NCBI GenBank assembly: GCA_965215995.1
Contig: OZ244128.1
Span: forward strand, 1,984,001-2,048,000
Origin: SZUA-309 sp965215995
GTDB taxonomy: Bacteria; Pseudomonadota; Gammaproteobacteria; Pseudomonadales; Azotimanducaceae
Reading direction: 5' to 3'
DNA: 64,000 nucleotides
The notes beneath the pieces are model-generated. The model had not been told where the DNA came from. It did no database searches and saw nothing but the letters and a program-made list of their open reading frames with translations. This document shows, piece after piece, positions 32,764 to 42,162 of this stretch; within the stretch, counting starts at the first letter, position 1; every line of letters begins with the position of its first letter. The translations under genes were made by a program, and so were the position numbers.

Positions 32764-33525
32764 TCAGTGTGGCAGGATGAGCGCGGTACCGTAGTCCGCG
32801 GCCCTGATCACACCCTTCAACCGCTCAGCCTCCGTCCGGCCGCGAACTGGGCCAAGTCGAACCCGGTACAGCGATTCGCCAGACACCTTGACCACATAGG
32901 TCGGTTTGCCGGTGAGCTCCTGAAGCGCAGCCTTCAGGTTGTCCGCGCGATGCAGCTCGGAGAAGGCCCCGGCCTGGAGCACGAACTCCTTCCCCGGCGC
33001 CAGCACCTCCACCCGAACGGGTGCCGTACCCACGGCCGCGAAACCCAGCTTCACAGCCGCCGCGTAGGAGAGATCGATGATCCTGTTGTCGTGGAACGGG
33101 CCTCGATCATTGATCCGGACGACGGTGGCGCGGCCGTTGTCCAGATTGGTGACCCGGGCATAGGTGGGGATCGGCAGAGTCTTGTGCGCCGCCGTCAGCT
33201 CGTACATGTCGAAAGGTTCCCCGGACGAGGTCAGCCGGCCGTGGAACTTGCGCCCGTACCAGGACGCGTTGCCCGTTGCGCTGTAACCGGCCGCTGAACC
33301 CATCACGTAGTAGGTCTTGCCGAAAACGGTGTAGCTTTTCGGGTTGCCACGTTTGGTCGGCCGCTCGTGCCTGACTTCCGGATCCGGGAGATTGGCGAGC
33401 CCGGAAGGCACGACAAGAGGCGGGCCATCCCGCTCCTGGGCTCTTTTGCCGGACTTGCCCTGGTTGGACGCACAGCCTGCAAGCGTGAGGCCGGCCAGCA
33501 GCAACAGGAGAAAACCTGCTCTCAT
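32764..33525 (-). CDS. rlpA: Septal ring lytic transglycosylase RlpA
   Basis: 253 residues. Lipoprotein signal with LTLAGC (Cys18). The double-psi beta-barrel holds ASWYGRKFHGRLTSSGE and VRINDRGPFHDNRIIDLS, with the catalytic Asp of NDRGP. A C-terminal SPOR domain (about 180-250, FVLQAGAFSELHRAD) binds glycan strands lacking peptides at the division site. It overlaps the mltB stop by 4 bases and is followed by dacA. Confidence 0.95.
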   Translation of the reverse strand: MRAGFLLLLLAGLTLAGCASNQGKSGKRAQERDGPPLVVPSGLANLPDPEVRHERPTKRGNPKSYTVFGKTYYVMGSAAGYSATGNASWYGRKFHGRLTSSGEPFDMYELTAAHKTLPIPTYARVTNLDNGRATVVRINDRGPFHDNRIIDLSYAAAVKLGFAAVGTAPVRVEVLAPGKEFVLQAGAFSELHRADNLKAALQELTGKPTYVVKVSGESLYRVRLGPVRGRTEAERLKGVIRAADYGTALILPH

Positions 33526-34559
33526 TCGGCAACGCCTAGGTTGGAAGTGGATTGACCGCGGGCAGCCAGAATCGCCTGACTGAGCTCGTGCACGGCCAGT
33601 GCGTACAGGCGGCTGTGGTTGTAGCGGGTGATCACATAGAAATTCCTGAAGCCGAGCCAGTAGTCGGCAGAGTCAGGCTGCATCATCCGGTAAAGGTTGA
33701 CACCGGCATCCGGATCCAGCGCTGCCTCACCCACGTCCACACCAGCCGCTGTGAGTTCAGCCACCGTGCTCTGCAACGACAGCGATTTCGTCGCCAGCGC
33801 ATCCGCCCCCTGGTCCACAAGGGTCACCTGCATCGCCACGGGCTCGCCCGGGCGCCAGCCATGGCGGCTGAAATAGTTGGCTACGCTGCCGATGGCATCC
33901 GCCTCGTTCGCCCAGATGTCCCGGGCGCCATCCTCGTCGAAGTCCACGGCATAGGCGCGATAGCTCGAAGGAATGAACTGGCCATAGCCCATGGCACCGG
34001 CATAGGAGCCCGTGAACGATGTCGGGTCTTCGCCCTCTTCTCTCGCCAGCAGCAGGTACTCGGTGAGTTCCTTCCTGAAGAAGCTGGCCCGTGGCGGGTA
34101 ATCAAACGCCAGGGTCATGAGCGCATCCAGCACCCGGTAGCTGCCGGTAATCCGGCCATAGCGTGTCTCCACCCCGATGATGGCGACCACATACTCGGGT
34201 GCTACGCCAAAGCGAGCCTCTGCTGCATTGAGCACTTCCTCGTTGGCCTTCCAGAACTCGACGCCCTGGCTGATCCGCGGCTCTTTGACGAAGATCTGGC
34301 GATACTCGTGCCACTCGAGCGTGCGCTCGGCTGGCCGGGAAATGGACTCCAGAATTCGGTCCTTCCGCTCCGCCTGACCGAACAGCTCGAGCAGTTCCGC
34401 TTGTTCAAAGCCGTGCTCTTCGACAAGCTCATCAACGTACTCCTGAACGTCCGCGCGCTCGCTGTAATCCGCATGCGCAGAACAATGCATGGCCACAGAT
34501 GTCAGGCCGAGCACGACGGCAATCCTTGCGGCGATATTCATGAGCTTTCGAGTCTCCAT
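33522..34559 (-). CDS. mltB: Lytic murein transglycosylase B
   Basis: About 345 residues from ATG 34559; ATG 34541 is also possible, and longer starts would intrude into rodA. Signal peptide ends SAHA. It cuts glycan strands in the wall to form 1,6-anhydro ends. Family features: FVKEPRISQGVEFW, catalytic Glu in IIGVETRYG, SYAGAMGYGQFIPSSYR and the calcium EF-hand-like FDEDGARDIW. No lipobox is visible, unlike E. coli MltB, so it may be soluble in the periplasm. Confidence 0.93.
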   Translation of the reverse strand: METRKLMNIAARIAVVLGLTSVAMHCSAHADYSERADVQEYVDELVEEHGFEQAELLELFGQAERKDRILESISRPAERTLEWHEYRQIFVKEPRISQGVEFWKANEEVLNAAEARFGVAPEYVVAIIGVETRYGRITGSYRVLDALMTLAFDYPPRASFFRKELTEYLLLAREEGEDPTSFTGSYAGAMGYGQFIPSSYRAYAVDFDEDGARDIWANEADAIGSVANYFSRHGWRPGEPVAMQVTLVDQGADALATKSLSLQSTVAELTAAGVDVGEAALDPDAGVNLYRMMQPDSADYWLGFRNFYVITRYNHSRLYALAVHELSQAILAARGQSTSNLGVAE

Positions 34560-34578
34560 CGTTGTATCAATCAACCGT

Positions 34579-35712
34579 TCAGCGCCAACCGCTACTGCCT
34601 TTGGCACCCAGGGCCATGATCAGGCCGAAGCTCGCCATCAGCGTGATTGCCGATGTGCCACCGTAGCTCACCAGCGGCAGTGGCACACCGACTACCGGCA
34701 ACAGACCGCAGACCATGGCGATGTTGACGAATACGTAGACGAAGAAGGTCAGCGTCAATGCGCCAGCCAGCAATCGTCCATAAGTATTGGCAGCACGCGC
34801 CGCAAGCGTCAGGCCGCGGGCAATAGCCACTACATACAGCAGCAGCAGCAGTAGAATACCGATCAGGCCAAGCTCTTCACCAACCACGGCAATGATGAAG
34901 TCTGTCTGGCTTTCCGGCAGGAATTCCAGGTGGCTCTGGGTGCCCTGAAAGAGCCCCTTGCCCTGGATGCCGCCGGAGCCGATGGCAGTGGTGGATTGAA
35001 TGATGTTCCAGCCGGCACCCAGCGGATCGCTTTCCGGATCGAACAGCGTAAGAATTCGCTGCCGTTGATAGTCCTGCAGTGTGTACCAGAGACCGGGGGC
35101 GGCGGCAGCCAGGGCGAGGAACGAAAGCCCGATCCAGCGCCAGGGCAAGCCGGCCAGCACCACAACGGCAAGACCCGCACCCGCCACCAGGATGCCGGTT
35201 CCCAGATCCGGTTGCATGATGATGCAGCCGGCCGGTACCGCTACGATACCCAGCGCGACCAATACGTCTTTGAAGCTCGGCGGCAATGGCCGATCATGGA
35301 GATACCAGGCCACCATCATGGGTACCGCAATCTTCATGATCTCCGAAGGCTGGAACCGGATCACGCCCGGGATATCCAGCCAGCGCTGAGAGCCCTTCAC
35401 CTTCACCCCGACCAGCAGCACGAGCACCAGCAACAGCACACCGGCCACATAGACCACGGGCGACCAGCGACGGTAGAAGCCCGGATCAAGCTGGGCCGCT
35501 ACGACCATGACAACAAGCGCCAGGCTGACCCGAATCAGCTGATTGGTGAAGATGGCCGCATCCCGATTCACGGCGCTGTACAGCACCACCAGGCCGTAGC
35601 CGATGATCGCCACCAGCGTGAGCAGCAGCAGAGGATCCAGGTTGATGCGCAGCAGCTGATCCCGTGCTGAGGCCGACCCGCCACCAGGCAGGGAGCGAAC
35701 GAAATCACTCAT
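34579..35712 (-). CDS. rodA: SEDS peptidoglycan glycosyltransferase RodA
   Basis: 377 residues (E. coli 370) with about ten TM helices. It polymerises lipid II for cell elongation together with PBP2. Seen: FQPSEIMKIAVPM, the PAGCIIMQPDLGTG segment with the essential Asp, LEFLPESQTDFI and VPLPLVSYGGTS. It overlaps the mrdA stop by 4 bases, so the pair is coupled. Confidence 0.97.
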   Translation of the reverse strand: MSDFVRSLPGGGSASARDQLLRINLDPLLLLTLVAIIGYGLVVLYSAVNRDAAIFTNQLIRVSLALVVMVVAAQLDPGFYRRWSPVVYVAGVLLLVLVLLVGVKVKGSQRWLDIPGVIRFQPSEIMKIAVPMMVAWYLHDRPLPPSFKDVLVALGIVAVPAGCIIMQPDLGTGILVAGAGLAVVVLAGLPWRWIGLSFLALAAAAPGLWYTLQDYQRQRILTLFDPESDPLGAGWNIIQSTTAIGSGGIQGKGLFQGTQSHLEFLPESQTDFIIAVVGEELGLIGILLLLLLYVVAIARGLTLAARAANTYGRLLAGALTLTFFVYVFVNIAMVCGLLPVVGVPLPLVSYGGTSAITLMASFGLIMALGAKGSSGWR

Positions 35713-37661
35713 TGCCTGACCGCCATGTCCAAGACGAGATCCTCGCGATCCGCCACATCCAGCTGGGGCAGCAGGTAATAGTCGATGACTTCCCGCGCCA
35801 CCGGTGCCGCCACCGAGCTGCCACCGCCTCCGTTTTCGACCAGGACGGCCAGAGCAATCAGAGGATCGTCGACCGGTGCGAAGGCGATGAACCAGGCGTG
35901 CTTGCGCTTGAACTCGTCCAACAGCTCCTCGTCGTACTCTTCGCCCTGCTTGATCTCCACCACCTGGGCGGTACCTGACTTACCTGCCATCATGTAGTCG
36001 ATGTCCCGGCCGATGTACGCCCAGGCAGTCCCATTCTGACCAAAGCCCTCCTTGAAGCCCCGATTCCCGCGGTGCACCACATCTTTCATGGCACTCACCA
36101 TGCGCTCCCAATCATCCGGGCTTGGACCGATCACGTCCGGTAGAGGCTGCGGGGGATCGAACTCCAGCGGCGGCAGTCGACCAGGTTCTGGCTTCAACAG
36201 GCGCGGTCGAATCACCTTGCCCCGATTGGCAATCACGCTGGTCATGGTGGCCAGCTGCAGCGGCGTCACCAGCACGTCCCCCTGGCCGATACCCACGTTT
36301 ACGTTGTCGCCCGGGTACCAGACCTCACCTTTCACACCCTGCTTCCAGATCGGGTCCGGCATCAAGCCGCTGGAGGCATCCGCCACATCCACCGCCAGCT
36401 GCTCACCGATGCCAAATTGCCGGGCAAAGCTACCGATCTGGTCGATGCTGAGCCGGGTGGAAAGGTCGTAGAAATAGATGTTCGAGGAGCGGTAGATGGC
36501 CCGGTTCATGTCGACGATGCCCTGACCGCCACCACCACCCTGCCGCCAGCTCCAGTCCCGGTAGATACGGTCCTGATTCGGCAGCTTGAACCAGCCGTAG
36601 TCTTTGATCTCCTCTTGCCAGGTGATCACACCGTTCGAGATGCCGGCCAGCCCGATCACCGGCTTGAAGGTCGAGCCCGGCGAGTACTGCCCGTTGACCG
36701 CCCTGTTAAACAGGGGCGTCTGCAGAGAGTTCACCATGCTTTGATACTGCTCCGTGGAGATCCCCGTGACGAACAGATTCGGGTCGTAGCCTGGATTGCT
36801 GACCAGCGCCAGGATGCCACCCGTCTTCGGATCGATGGCCACGACCGAGCCGCGCCTTTCACCAAGTGCAGCCGTCGCTGCGATCTGCAACCGGCTGTCC
36901 AGATGCAGGCTGATGTCCTGACCGGATTTCGGCGGCTCGATATCGAGCACTTGCAGAATGCGGCCGTGCGCGTTGATCTCTACCCGTTGATAACCGACTT
37001 CACCGTGCAGAGACCGCTCATAGAACCGTTCCACACCGCGACGACCGATGAATTCCGTCGCGCTGTAGTTGGAGCTGTCTGCCTCATCGAACCGTCGCAG
37101 GTCGTCCTCGGTCACCCGGCGCACGGAGCCAACCGCATGCGCCATCACCGCACCGAAGGGGTAGTGGCGCTTGAGCTCCGTTCGCACTTCGACCCCCGGC
37201 AACCGATGTCGGTTCACCGCCAGGCGCGCCGACTCGGCTTCCGAGAGTACTTCGCGCAGCGTGACGGCTTCGTAGGGGCGCCGTTTTCGTTTCAATCGAT
37301 CATGGTAGTTGATGAGATCTTCTTCGCCGATATCCACAAGCTTGCGCAGCTCTGCCACCAGCGCATCCACGTCCTCGACCCGCTCACTGACCAGTGCCAG
37401 CGATGAGACCGGCCGGTTCTCCGCAAGCAGCACGCCGTGCCGGTCGTAGATCAATCCACGGGGTGGTGCGAGGGGCTGCACCTGGATCCGGTTCTCATCG
37501 GATCGGGTCCGATAGGTGTCGTGATCGAACACCTGAAGTTGCACGAGCCGCACCACCAGGGCGGCGATCAGCAGCATGGCGATGGCGAACAGCACGGCAG
37601 ATCGGCGGACAAAATTCCGCCGATCCGAACCAGGATCATTCAGAGAGAGTGCTGACGCCAT
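35709..37661 (-). CDS. mrdA: Peptidoglycan transpeptidase PBP2
   Basis: 650 residues (E. coli 633). One N-terminal TM helix (about 21-42), pedestal domain, then transpeptidase with Ser330-x-x-Lys333 (SPGSTFKP), SSN (YRSSNIYFYDLS) and KSGTAQV. It crosslinks side-wall peptidoglycan in the elongasome. A KQGEEYDEELLDEFKRK insertion near the end is within family variation. Adjacent rodA, rlmH and rsfS give the standard mrd cluster. Confidence 0.97.
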   Translation of the reverse strand: MASALSLNDPGSDRRNFVRRSAVLFAIAMLLIAALVVRLVQLQVFDHDTYRTRSDENRIQVQPLAPPRGLIYDRHGVLLAENRPVSSLALVSERVEDVDALVAELRKLVDIGEEDLINYHDRLKRKRRPYEAVTLREVLSEAESARLAVNRHRLPGVEVRTELKRHYPFGAVMAHAVGSVRRVTEDDLRRFDEADSSNYSATEFIGRRGVERFYERSLHGEVGYQRVEINAHGRILQVLDIEPPKSGQDISLHLDSRLQIAATAALGERRGSVVAIDPKTGGILALVSNPGYDPNLFVTGISTEQYQSMVNSLQTPLFNRAVNGQYSPGSTFKPVIGLAGISNGVITWQEEIKDYGWFKLPNQDRIYRDWSWRQGGGGGQGIVDMNRAIYRSSNIYFYDLSTRLSIDQIGSFARQFGIGEQLAVDVADASSGLMPDPIWKQGVKGEVWYPGDNVNVGIGQGDVLVTPLQLATMTSVIANRGKVIRPRLLKPEPGRLPPLEFDPPQPLPDVIGPSPDDWERMVSAMKDVVHRGNRGFKEGFGQNGTAWAYIGRDIDYMMAGKSGTAQVVEIKQGEEYDEELLDEFKRKHAWFIAFAPVDDPLIALAVLVENGGGGSSVAAPVAREVIDYYLLPQLDVADREDLVLDMAVRQ

Positions 37662-37695
37662 TTTTAACGGATTCTCTGGGGGGAGTTAATCGCGT

Positions 37696-38163
37696 TCAGG
37701 CACGATGATAAGGATGTCCGTGCAGTACCGTCCAGGCTCTGTACAACTGTTCGGCAAGCATGACTCGAACCAGCTGGTGTGGAAAGGTCATTGCGGAAAG
37801 AGACAGGGACTCGTCGGCCCGGGAGAGACAGCTGGCAGCCAGGCCATCGGCACCGCCAATCAGGAAGCTCACATCGCTGCCTTGACTACGCCAATCGTCC
37901 AGTTTGTTGGCAAGCTGCTCCGTACTGCACGCCTTCCCAGCCACGTCCAGCGCCACGACCCGGTCGGCTTGACCGACCCGGGCCAGTATCCGTTCACCCT
38001 CGTCCGCCAGCACCCGCTCGCGTGGCCAGCCCTTACGGTTGGCTGCCGCTATCTCCACCAGCTCCAGGGCGCACTCCCTGGGCATACGGCGGGCATAGTC
38101 GGTAAATCCATCGTTCACCCAGCCCGAGCTTTTCGCCCCGACGGCGATCAGACGCAGCTTCAC
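37696..38163 (-). CDS. rlmH: 23S rRNA pseudouridine-1915 N3-methyltransferase
   Basis: 155 residues, the E. coli length. A SPOUT knot enzyme that uses SAM. Seen: IAVGAKSSGWVNDGFTDYA at the start, SFLIGGADGLA as the knot loop and the C-terminal LAEQLYRAW and HPYHRA. It overlaps rsfS by 4 bases and is followed by mrdA after 34 bases. Confidence 0.97.
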   Translation of the reverse strand: MKLRLIAVGAKSSGWVNDGFTDYARRMPRECALELVEIAAANRKGWPRERVLADEGERILARVGQADRVVALDVAGKACSTEQLANKLDDWRSQGSDVSFLIGGADGLAASCLSRADESLSLSAMTFPHQLVRVMLAEQLYRAWTVLHGHPYHRA

Positions 38164-38507
38164 ACCAGGGATTCAGAATCCGTGGGGATGTCCTGCCAAA
38201 GCCGTTCCAGATCGTAGAACTTGCGGGTTTCGGTCTGCATCACGTGCACGAGCACGTCGCCCAGGTCCACCAACACCCACTCGTTGGTTTCCCTGCCCTC
38301 CACGCCGTGCGGCGGATGTGCGGCATCCTTGACAGCTTCTACCAGCTTATCGACAAGAGATTTTACATGTCGATTGGAGGTGCCGCTGGCAAGAATCATG
38401 TAATCGGTGATATCAGTGAGTTCGGCCACTGGGAGGGTTACTAAGTCGCGGCCTTTGAGGTCTTCGAGAGTATCTACTACGAGGTCACGCAGAGCTTCTG
38501 GTGTCAC
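38160..38507 (-). CDS. rsfS: Ribosomal silencing factor RsfS
   Basis: 115 residues from GTG 38507. It binds L14 and blocks joining of ribosome subunits in starvation. Seen: ILASGTSNRHVKSLVD, VEGRETNEWVLVDLGDVLVH and YDLERLW. Normal place after nadD, but with a 97-base gap that shows no strong hairpin. Confidence 0.96.
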   Translation of the reverse strand: MTPEALRDLVVDTLEDLKGRDLVTLPVAELTDITDYMILASGTSNRHVKSLVDKLVEAVKDAAHPPHGVEGRETNEWVLVDLGDVLVHVMQTETRKFYDLERLWQDIPTDSESLV

Positions 38508-38604
38508 GCAATGCTCCTGTGCAGGTTAACGGTGTTTCTGCTGATACTTTTACTCCTTCTGTCTGTTGGTTGATGTTGATTGCTTGGTGTCGTTCAGCTG
38601 ACGT

Positions 38605-39261
38605 CTAGCCGTCTCGGTCAGATCCAGCTCCGTCCCCAAGCGGACCACAGTAGAGGTGGTTATCCCTAATATATAGGGCCACCGGCGGCGGTATCAAATG
38701 GCTGACATCTCTGCCTGCCGCCACCCCGGCCCGGACGTCCTGAGCCGATACCTCCTGCATCGCATCTTCCAGCACGAAGATGCCACCTTTGTGACAATCG
38801 ACCAGGCTGTCCACCTGATGCGCCTTGGTGTAGGCCGTCATCTGCTCGCTCATGGCCGGGAACTCACCCGGCCGCCGCAGCACGATCAGGTTGGCAAGCG
38901 TCAGCACGTCCTGCCAGCGGTACCAGGTCTCCAGCAACGCGTAGGCATCACTGCCAATCACCCAGGCCACATCTTCGGCCGGCGCCTCCGAACGAACCGC
39001 CTCCAGGGTTTCCACCGTGTAGGAAGGTCGAGATCTATGCATCTCCCGATCATCCGGAATCAAGGCCGGGCGATCGGCACAGGCCAACTGCAGCATGTCC
39101 CAGCGTTGCGTCAGGGAGGCGCCAGGGCTGTCCTTGTGGGAGGGTCGCGCAGAGAGCACCAGACGGATCTCGTCGATGCCCAGTGCCGCCAGCACGGTTT
39201 CGGCGGCGTGCAGATGGCCGTTATGAATCGGGTCGTAGGTACCGCCGAACAGACAGATCAA
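38605..39261 (-). CDS. nadD: Nicotinate-nucleotide adenylyltransferase
   Basis: 218 residues (E. coli 213). It makes NaAD from NaMN and ATP in NAD synthesis. Seen: GGTYDPIHNGHLHAAE, the nucleotidyltransferase HxGH site, WVIGSDAYALLETWYRW and a final modified SxxxR region. It begins inside the proA stop (4-base overlap). Confidence 0.95.
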   Translation of the reverse strand: MICLFGGTYDPIHNGHLHAAETVLAALGIDEIRLVLSARPSHKDSPGASLTQRWDMLQLACADRPALIPDDREMHRSRPSYTVETLEAVRSEAPAEDVAWVIGSDAYALLETWYRWQDVLTLANLIVLRRPGEFPAMSEQMTAYTKAHQVDSLVDCHKGGIFVLEDAMQEVSAQDVRAGVAAGRDVSHLIPPPVALYIRDNHLYCGPLGDGAGSDRDG

Positions 39262-40547
39262 CGGTGCCGAAGCTCTCCGTTACCCAGAACCACATACTTC
39301 TGGGATGTGAGCCCCTCCAGCCCGACCGGGCCCCTGGCGTGGAGCTTGTCGGTGGAGATGCCCACTTCCGCACCCAGGCCGAACTCGAAACCATCGGCAA
39401 ACTGCGTCGAGACGTTCACCATCACCGACGCGGAATCCACCTCGGTGAGGAAGCGTCGGGTGTGGCCATAGTTGTTGCTGACGATCGTGTCCGTATGTTG
39501 AGAACCGTAGCGATTGATGTGGGCGATCGCCTCGTCGAGACCCTCCACCACCTTCACCGCCAGCGTCGGCCCGAGGTACTCGGCCCCCCAATCCTCCTCC
39601 GTGGCCGGCTCTGCTTCGATCCTCGCGCGCGTACGTTCACATCCTCTCAGCGTTACCCCGGCCGCCGAGTACGCCTCTGCCAGACGCGGAAGCACCGTAT
39701 CGGCTATGGGTTCCGCCACCAGCAGGGTCTCGATGGCGTTGCAGACCGCGTACTTCTCCGTTTTCGAGTTCACGGCGATGCCCACCGCCATATCGGGATC
39801 CGCCTCCGCATCGATGTAGACGTGGCAGATGCCGTCCAGGTGCTTGATCACCGGGATGGTCGACTCAGCGCTGATGCGTTCGATCAGGCTCTGACCACCG
39901 CGCGGGACGATGATGTCCACGCAGTCATCCATCTTCAACAGCTCACCGACAGCCTGACGGTCCGTAGTGCCAACCAGGTGGACGACGCCTTCCGGCAATC
40001 CGGCTTCGAGCAGGCCTTTCCGGATGCACTCACCGACTGCCCGATTGGATTCTATGGCTTCCGAGCCACCGCGCAGAATGCAGGCATTGCCCGACTTCAG
40101 GCAGAGGCTGGCCGCGTCGACGGTCACGTTCGGACGGCTCTCATAGATGATGCCGATCACGCCGAGAGGCACCCGCATACGCCCCACCTGGATACCTGTG
40201 GGCCGATAGGACAGATCGGTAATCTCGCCCACCGGGTCCACCAGGCTGTCCACCTGGAGCACGCCTTCGATCATCCGATCGATGGCGGAATCATCCAGCA
40301 GCAATCGGTCCACCAGCGGCTGATCCAGCCCGTTTTTTCCGGCGCGCTCCATGTCGATGGCATTGGCCGCCTTGAGTGCTTCCCGATCTGCTTCCATCGC
40401 TCTGGCAATGGCGTTCAGAGCCTGAGATTTCACGTTGGTCGGCGCAGCAGCGATCACCCGGGAGGCGGCACGGGCCGCCTCACCCACCACACGCATGTAT
40501 GCCGCGATGTCCGTATGCTCTTCGATGTTCTTCACCACACTACTCAT
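39258..40547 (-). CDS. proA: Gamma-glutamyl phosphate reductase
   Basis: 429 residues (E. coli 417). It reduces glutamyl phosphate to the semialdehyde in proline synthesis. Aldehyde-dehydrogenase fold with the catalytic Cys in KYAVCNAIETLLV, LIYESRPNVTVDAA and ILRGGSEAIESN. Placed before nadD as in Pseudomonas; proB is not adjacent. The promoter region has a duplicated 15-mer. Confidence 0.96.
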   Translation of the reverse strand: MSSVVKNIEEHTDIAAYMRVVGEAARAASRVIAAAPTNVKSQALNAIARAMEADREALKAANAIDMERAGKNGLDQPLVDRLLLDDSAIDRMIEGVLQVDSLVDPVGEITDLSYRPTGIQVGRMRVPLGVIGIIYESRPNVTVDAASLCLKSGNACILRGGSEAIESNRAVGECIRKGLLEAGLPEGVVHLVGTTDRQAVGELLKMDDCVDIIVPRGGQSLIERISAESTIPVIKHLDGICHVYIDAEADPDMAVGIAVNSKTEKYAVCNAIETLLVAEPIADTVLPRLAEAYSAAGVTLRGCERTRARIEAEPATEEDWGAEYLGPTLAVKVVEGLDEAIAHINRYGSQHTDTIVSNNYGHTRRFLTEVDSASVMVNVSTQFADGFEFGLGAEVGISTDKLHARGPVGLEGLTSQKYVVLGNGELRHR

Positions 40548-40560
40548 GGTGCTGCCTTCC

Positions 40561-40590
40561 TGCTGTAATCTTGCTTGCTGTAATCTTGCT
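40561..40590 (+). repeat. Tandem duplication of a 15-bp unit upstream of proA
   Basis: TGCTGTAATCTTGCT occurs twice in direct succession (40561-40575, 40576-40590), 14 bases before the proA start codon. It looks like a slippage duplication and would lengthen the leader; no function is evident. Confidence 0.8.
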
Positions 40591-40619
40591 GGCCCGTCAG
40601 GGGGCGGGAATTATACGCC

Positions 40620-41222
40620 TTATCCTCGCAGCTTGTTCACCAGCCGTGTCAGCTCGGAAAGCCGCTCTCTGGGGAGCTGCAGCTGCAGCAAGCTCTGCTT
40701 GATCTCGGACTCGATGGGTAGCAGCTCAGAGAGGCGCCAACCCACAGATCTGGCATCCTCAAGATCGATCTCCATGTCCAGCGCCTGCACGCTCGGATGG
40801 TCGAGGAGCTGCTCCAGAAGCGCCACCAGGTCCTCGTGTTCCTGGCCTACCGCAACCGCCGGTTCCTCCGGCAGATAGCTGACCCTGCCGATCAGCAGAT
40901 GATCCGCCTGCTCAGACATCTCGCGGATTCTGAATTTCCGCTCCCCGCGAGCAGTGATACCGAGCCGGCCGTTGCCCAGCTGATTGAAATCGACGATCCG
41001 CGCTTCCGTGCCGATCTGAAAAATGTCCGGGCCATCGCTGCCGGGGCGCCAGGTGTCGCTGCCGGAACGGATCAGCACCACGCCGAACGGTGAGTTTTCC
41101 CGCATGCAGCGGCTGACCATATCCAGATAGCGCGGCTCAAAGATCTGCAGCGGCAGCGTGCCGCCCTGGAACAGAACGGTGCCGAGAGGGAACAGAGGAA
41201 TTTCCACGCTCAATGGATCCAT
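40620..41222 (-). CDS. Lon N-terminal (substrate-binding) domain protein
   Basis: 200 residues with only the Lon substrate-binding domain: IPLFPLGTVLFQGGTLPLQIFEPRYLDMV near the start, then FGVVLIRSGSD and a helical end. The ATPase and protease parts of Lon are absent, normal for this stand-alone family. Function is unknown; a ubiquitin-ligase-like or adaptor role is only guessed. It runs divergent from uppP across a region holding a large palindrome. Confidence 0.88.
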   Translation of the reverse strand: MDPLSVEIPLFPLGTVLFQGGTLPLQIFEPRYLDMVSRCMRENSPFGVVLIRSGSDTWRPGSDGPDIFQIGTEARIVDFNQLGNGRLGITARGERKFRIREMSEQADHLLIGRVSYLPEEPAVAVGQEHEDLVALLEQLLDHPSVQALDMEIDLEDARSVGWRLSELLPIESEIKQSLLQLQLPRERLSELTRLVNKLRG

Positions 41223-41291
41223 CCCTTCACTTTACACCCTCTTACAGATGAAGGCGGAAGCCAATGCGCCTCTGCTTGTCGTGAAGTTGCC

Positions 41292-41336
41292 AGTGCCCTA
41301 TTCGACTTATTCGTTGAATTAGTCGAATAGGGCACT
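41292..41336. repeat. 45-bp near-perfect inverted repeat between divergent genes
   Basis: Arms 41292-41307 and 41321-41336 are perfect 16-bp inverted copies (AGTGCCCTATTCGACT). The centre adds four more pairs (41309-41312 with 41316-41319) across one T-T mismatch, loop GTT. There is no T run, and both flanking genes start outward, so it is more like an operator or a mobile palindrome than a terminator. It ends 12 bases before the uppP start. Confidence 0.8.
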
Positions 41337-41348
41337 AGACTGCCGCTC

Positions 41349-42149
41349 GTGGAATGGTTGCACATCATCACCCTGGCTCTGATCCAGGGCATCACCGAGT
41401 TTCTTCCGATCTCCAGCTCCGCCCACCTGATTCTGGTGGCGGAGTTCGGCGGCTGGGGTGATCAGGGCCTACCGTTCGATGTGGCCGTGCACCTGGGCAC
41501 GCTCCTGGCGGTTTGCCTCTACTTCCGCCAGGATCTGGGCGGCTATCTGACCAGCGGCTTGAGATTCGTCGCCGGCCGCGGTGCGGATGCTCACTTCGAG
41601 GAACTGCTCAAGATTTCAATGGCTTCGGGGCCGGTGGCCATCGCCGGGCTGCTGTTCAAGGATCAGGTGGAGGGCGACCTGCGCTCGCTCACCACCATCG
41701 CCTGGGCCACCATCGGCTTCGGGTTGTTGCTTGGCTTCGCCGACCGCTTTCGTGGTGGCGCGGTAAACGACAAGCCTGAAGTGAGTTGGCTGCAGGCCGG
41801 ACTCATCGGCCTCGCTCAGATGCTGGCGCTGATACCAGGCACCTCCAGATCCGGCATCACCATCACGGCAGCGTTGCTGCTGAGCTTGAGCCGCACCAGC
41901 GCCGCCCGTTTTTCGTTTCTTCTCTCTATACCGACCATCGCCGGGGCGGCGATACTCACCACAGCCGATCTGATCAGCGAGCCAGAGCCAGCCCGCTGGC
42001 TCGACCTCTGCATCGGCGCCGGCCTCTCAGCCCTGAGCGCCTATCTCTGCATTTCGGCGTTCATCAGCCTGGTGGAAAGAACGGGCATGCTGCCCTACGT
42101 GATCTACCGGCTCCTGCTCGGCGCCGGCCTGTTGTTTCTAGCCACCTGA
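41349..42149 (+). CDS. uppP: Undecaprenyl-diphosphate phosphatase
   Basis: 266 residues from GTG 41349 (E. coli UppP 273). It recycles the carrier lipid for wall synthesis and gives bacitracin resistance. The two family motifs are intact: EFLPISSSAHL near the start and PGTSRSGITITAALL in the middle, with seven to eight TM helices. It ends 153 bases before the convergent ssb stop; that gap holds the repeat described at 42163-42296. Confidence 0.96.
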   Translation: MEWLHIITLALIQGITEFLPISSSAHLILVAEFGGWGDQGLPFDVAVHLGTLLAVCLYFRQDLGGYLTSGLRFVAGRGADAHFEELLKISMASGPVAIAGLLFKDQVEGDLRSLTTIAWATIGFGLLLGFADRFRGGAVNDKPEVSWLQAGLIGLAQMLALIPGTSRSGITITAALLLSLSRTSAARFSFLLSIPTIAGAAILTTADLISEPEPARWLDLCIGAGLSALSAYLCISAFISLVERTGMLPYVIYRLLLGAGLLFLAT

Positions 42150-42162
42150 TTCATCTTGCAAG

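Noticed and set aside
39183..40568. Long plus-strand open frame opposite proA
   Set aside because: It mirrors proA over its whole length; proA has clear motifs and normal length, the mirror frame has none.
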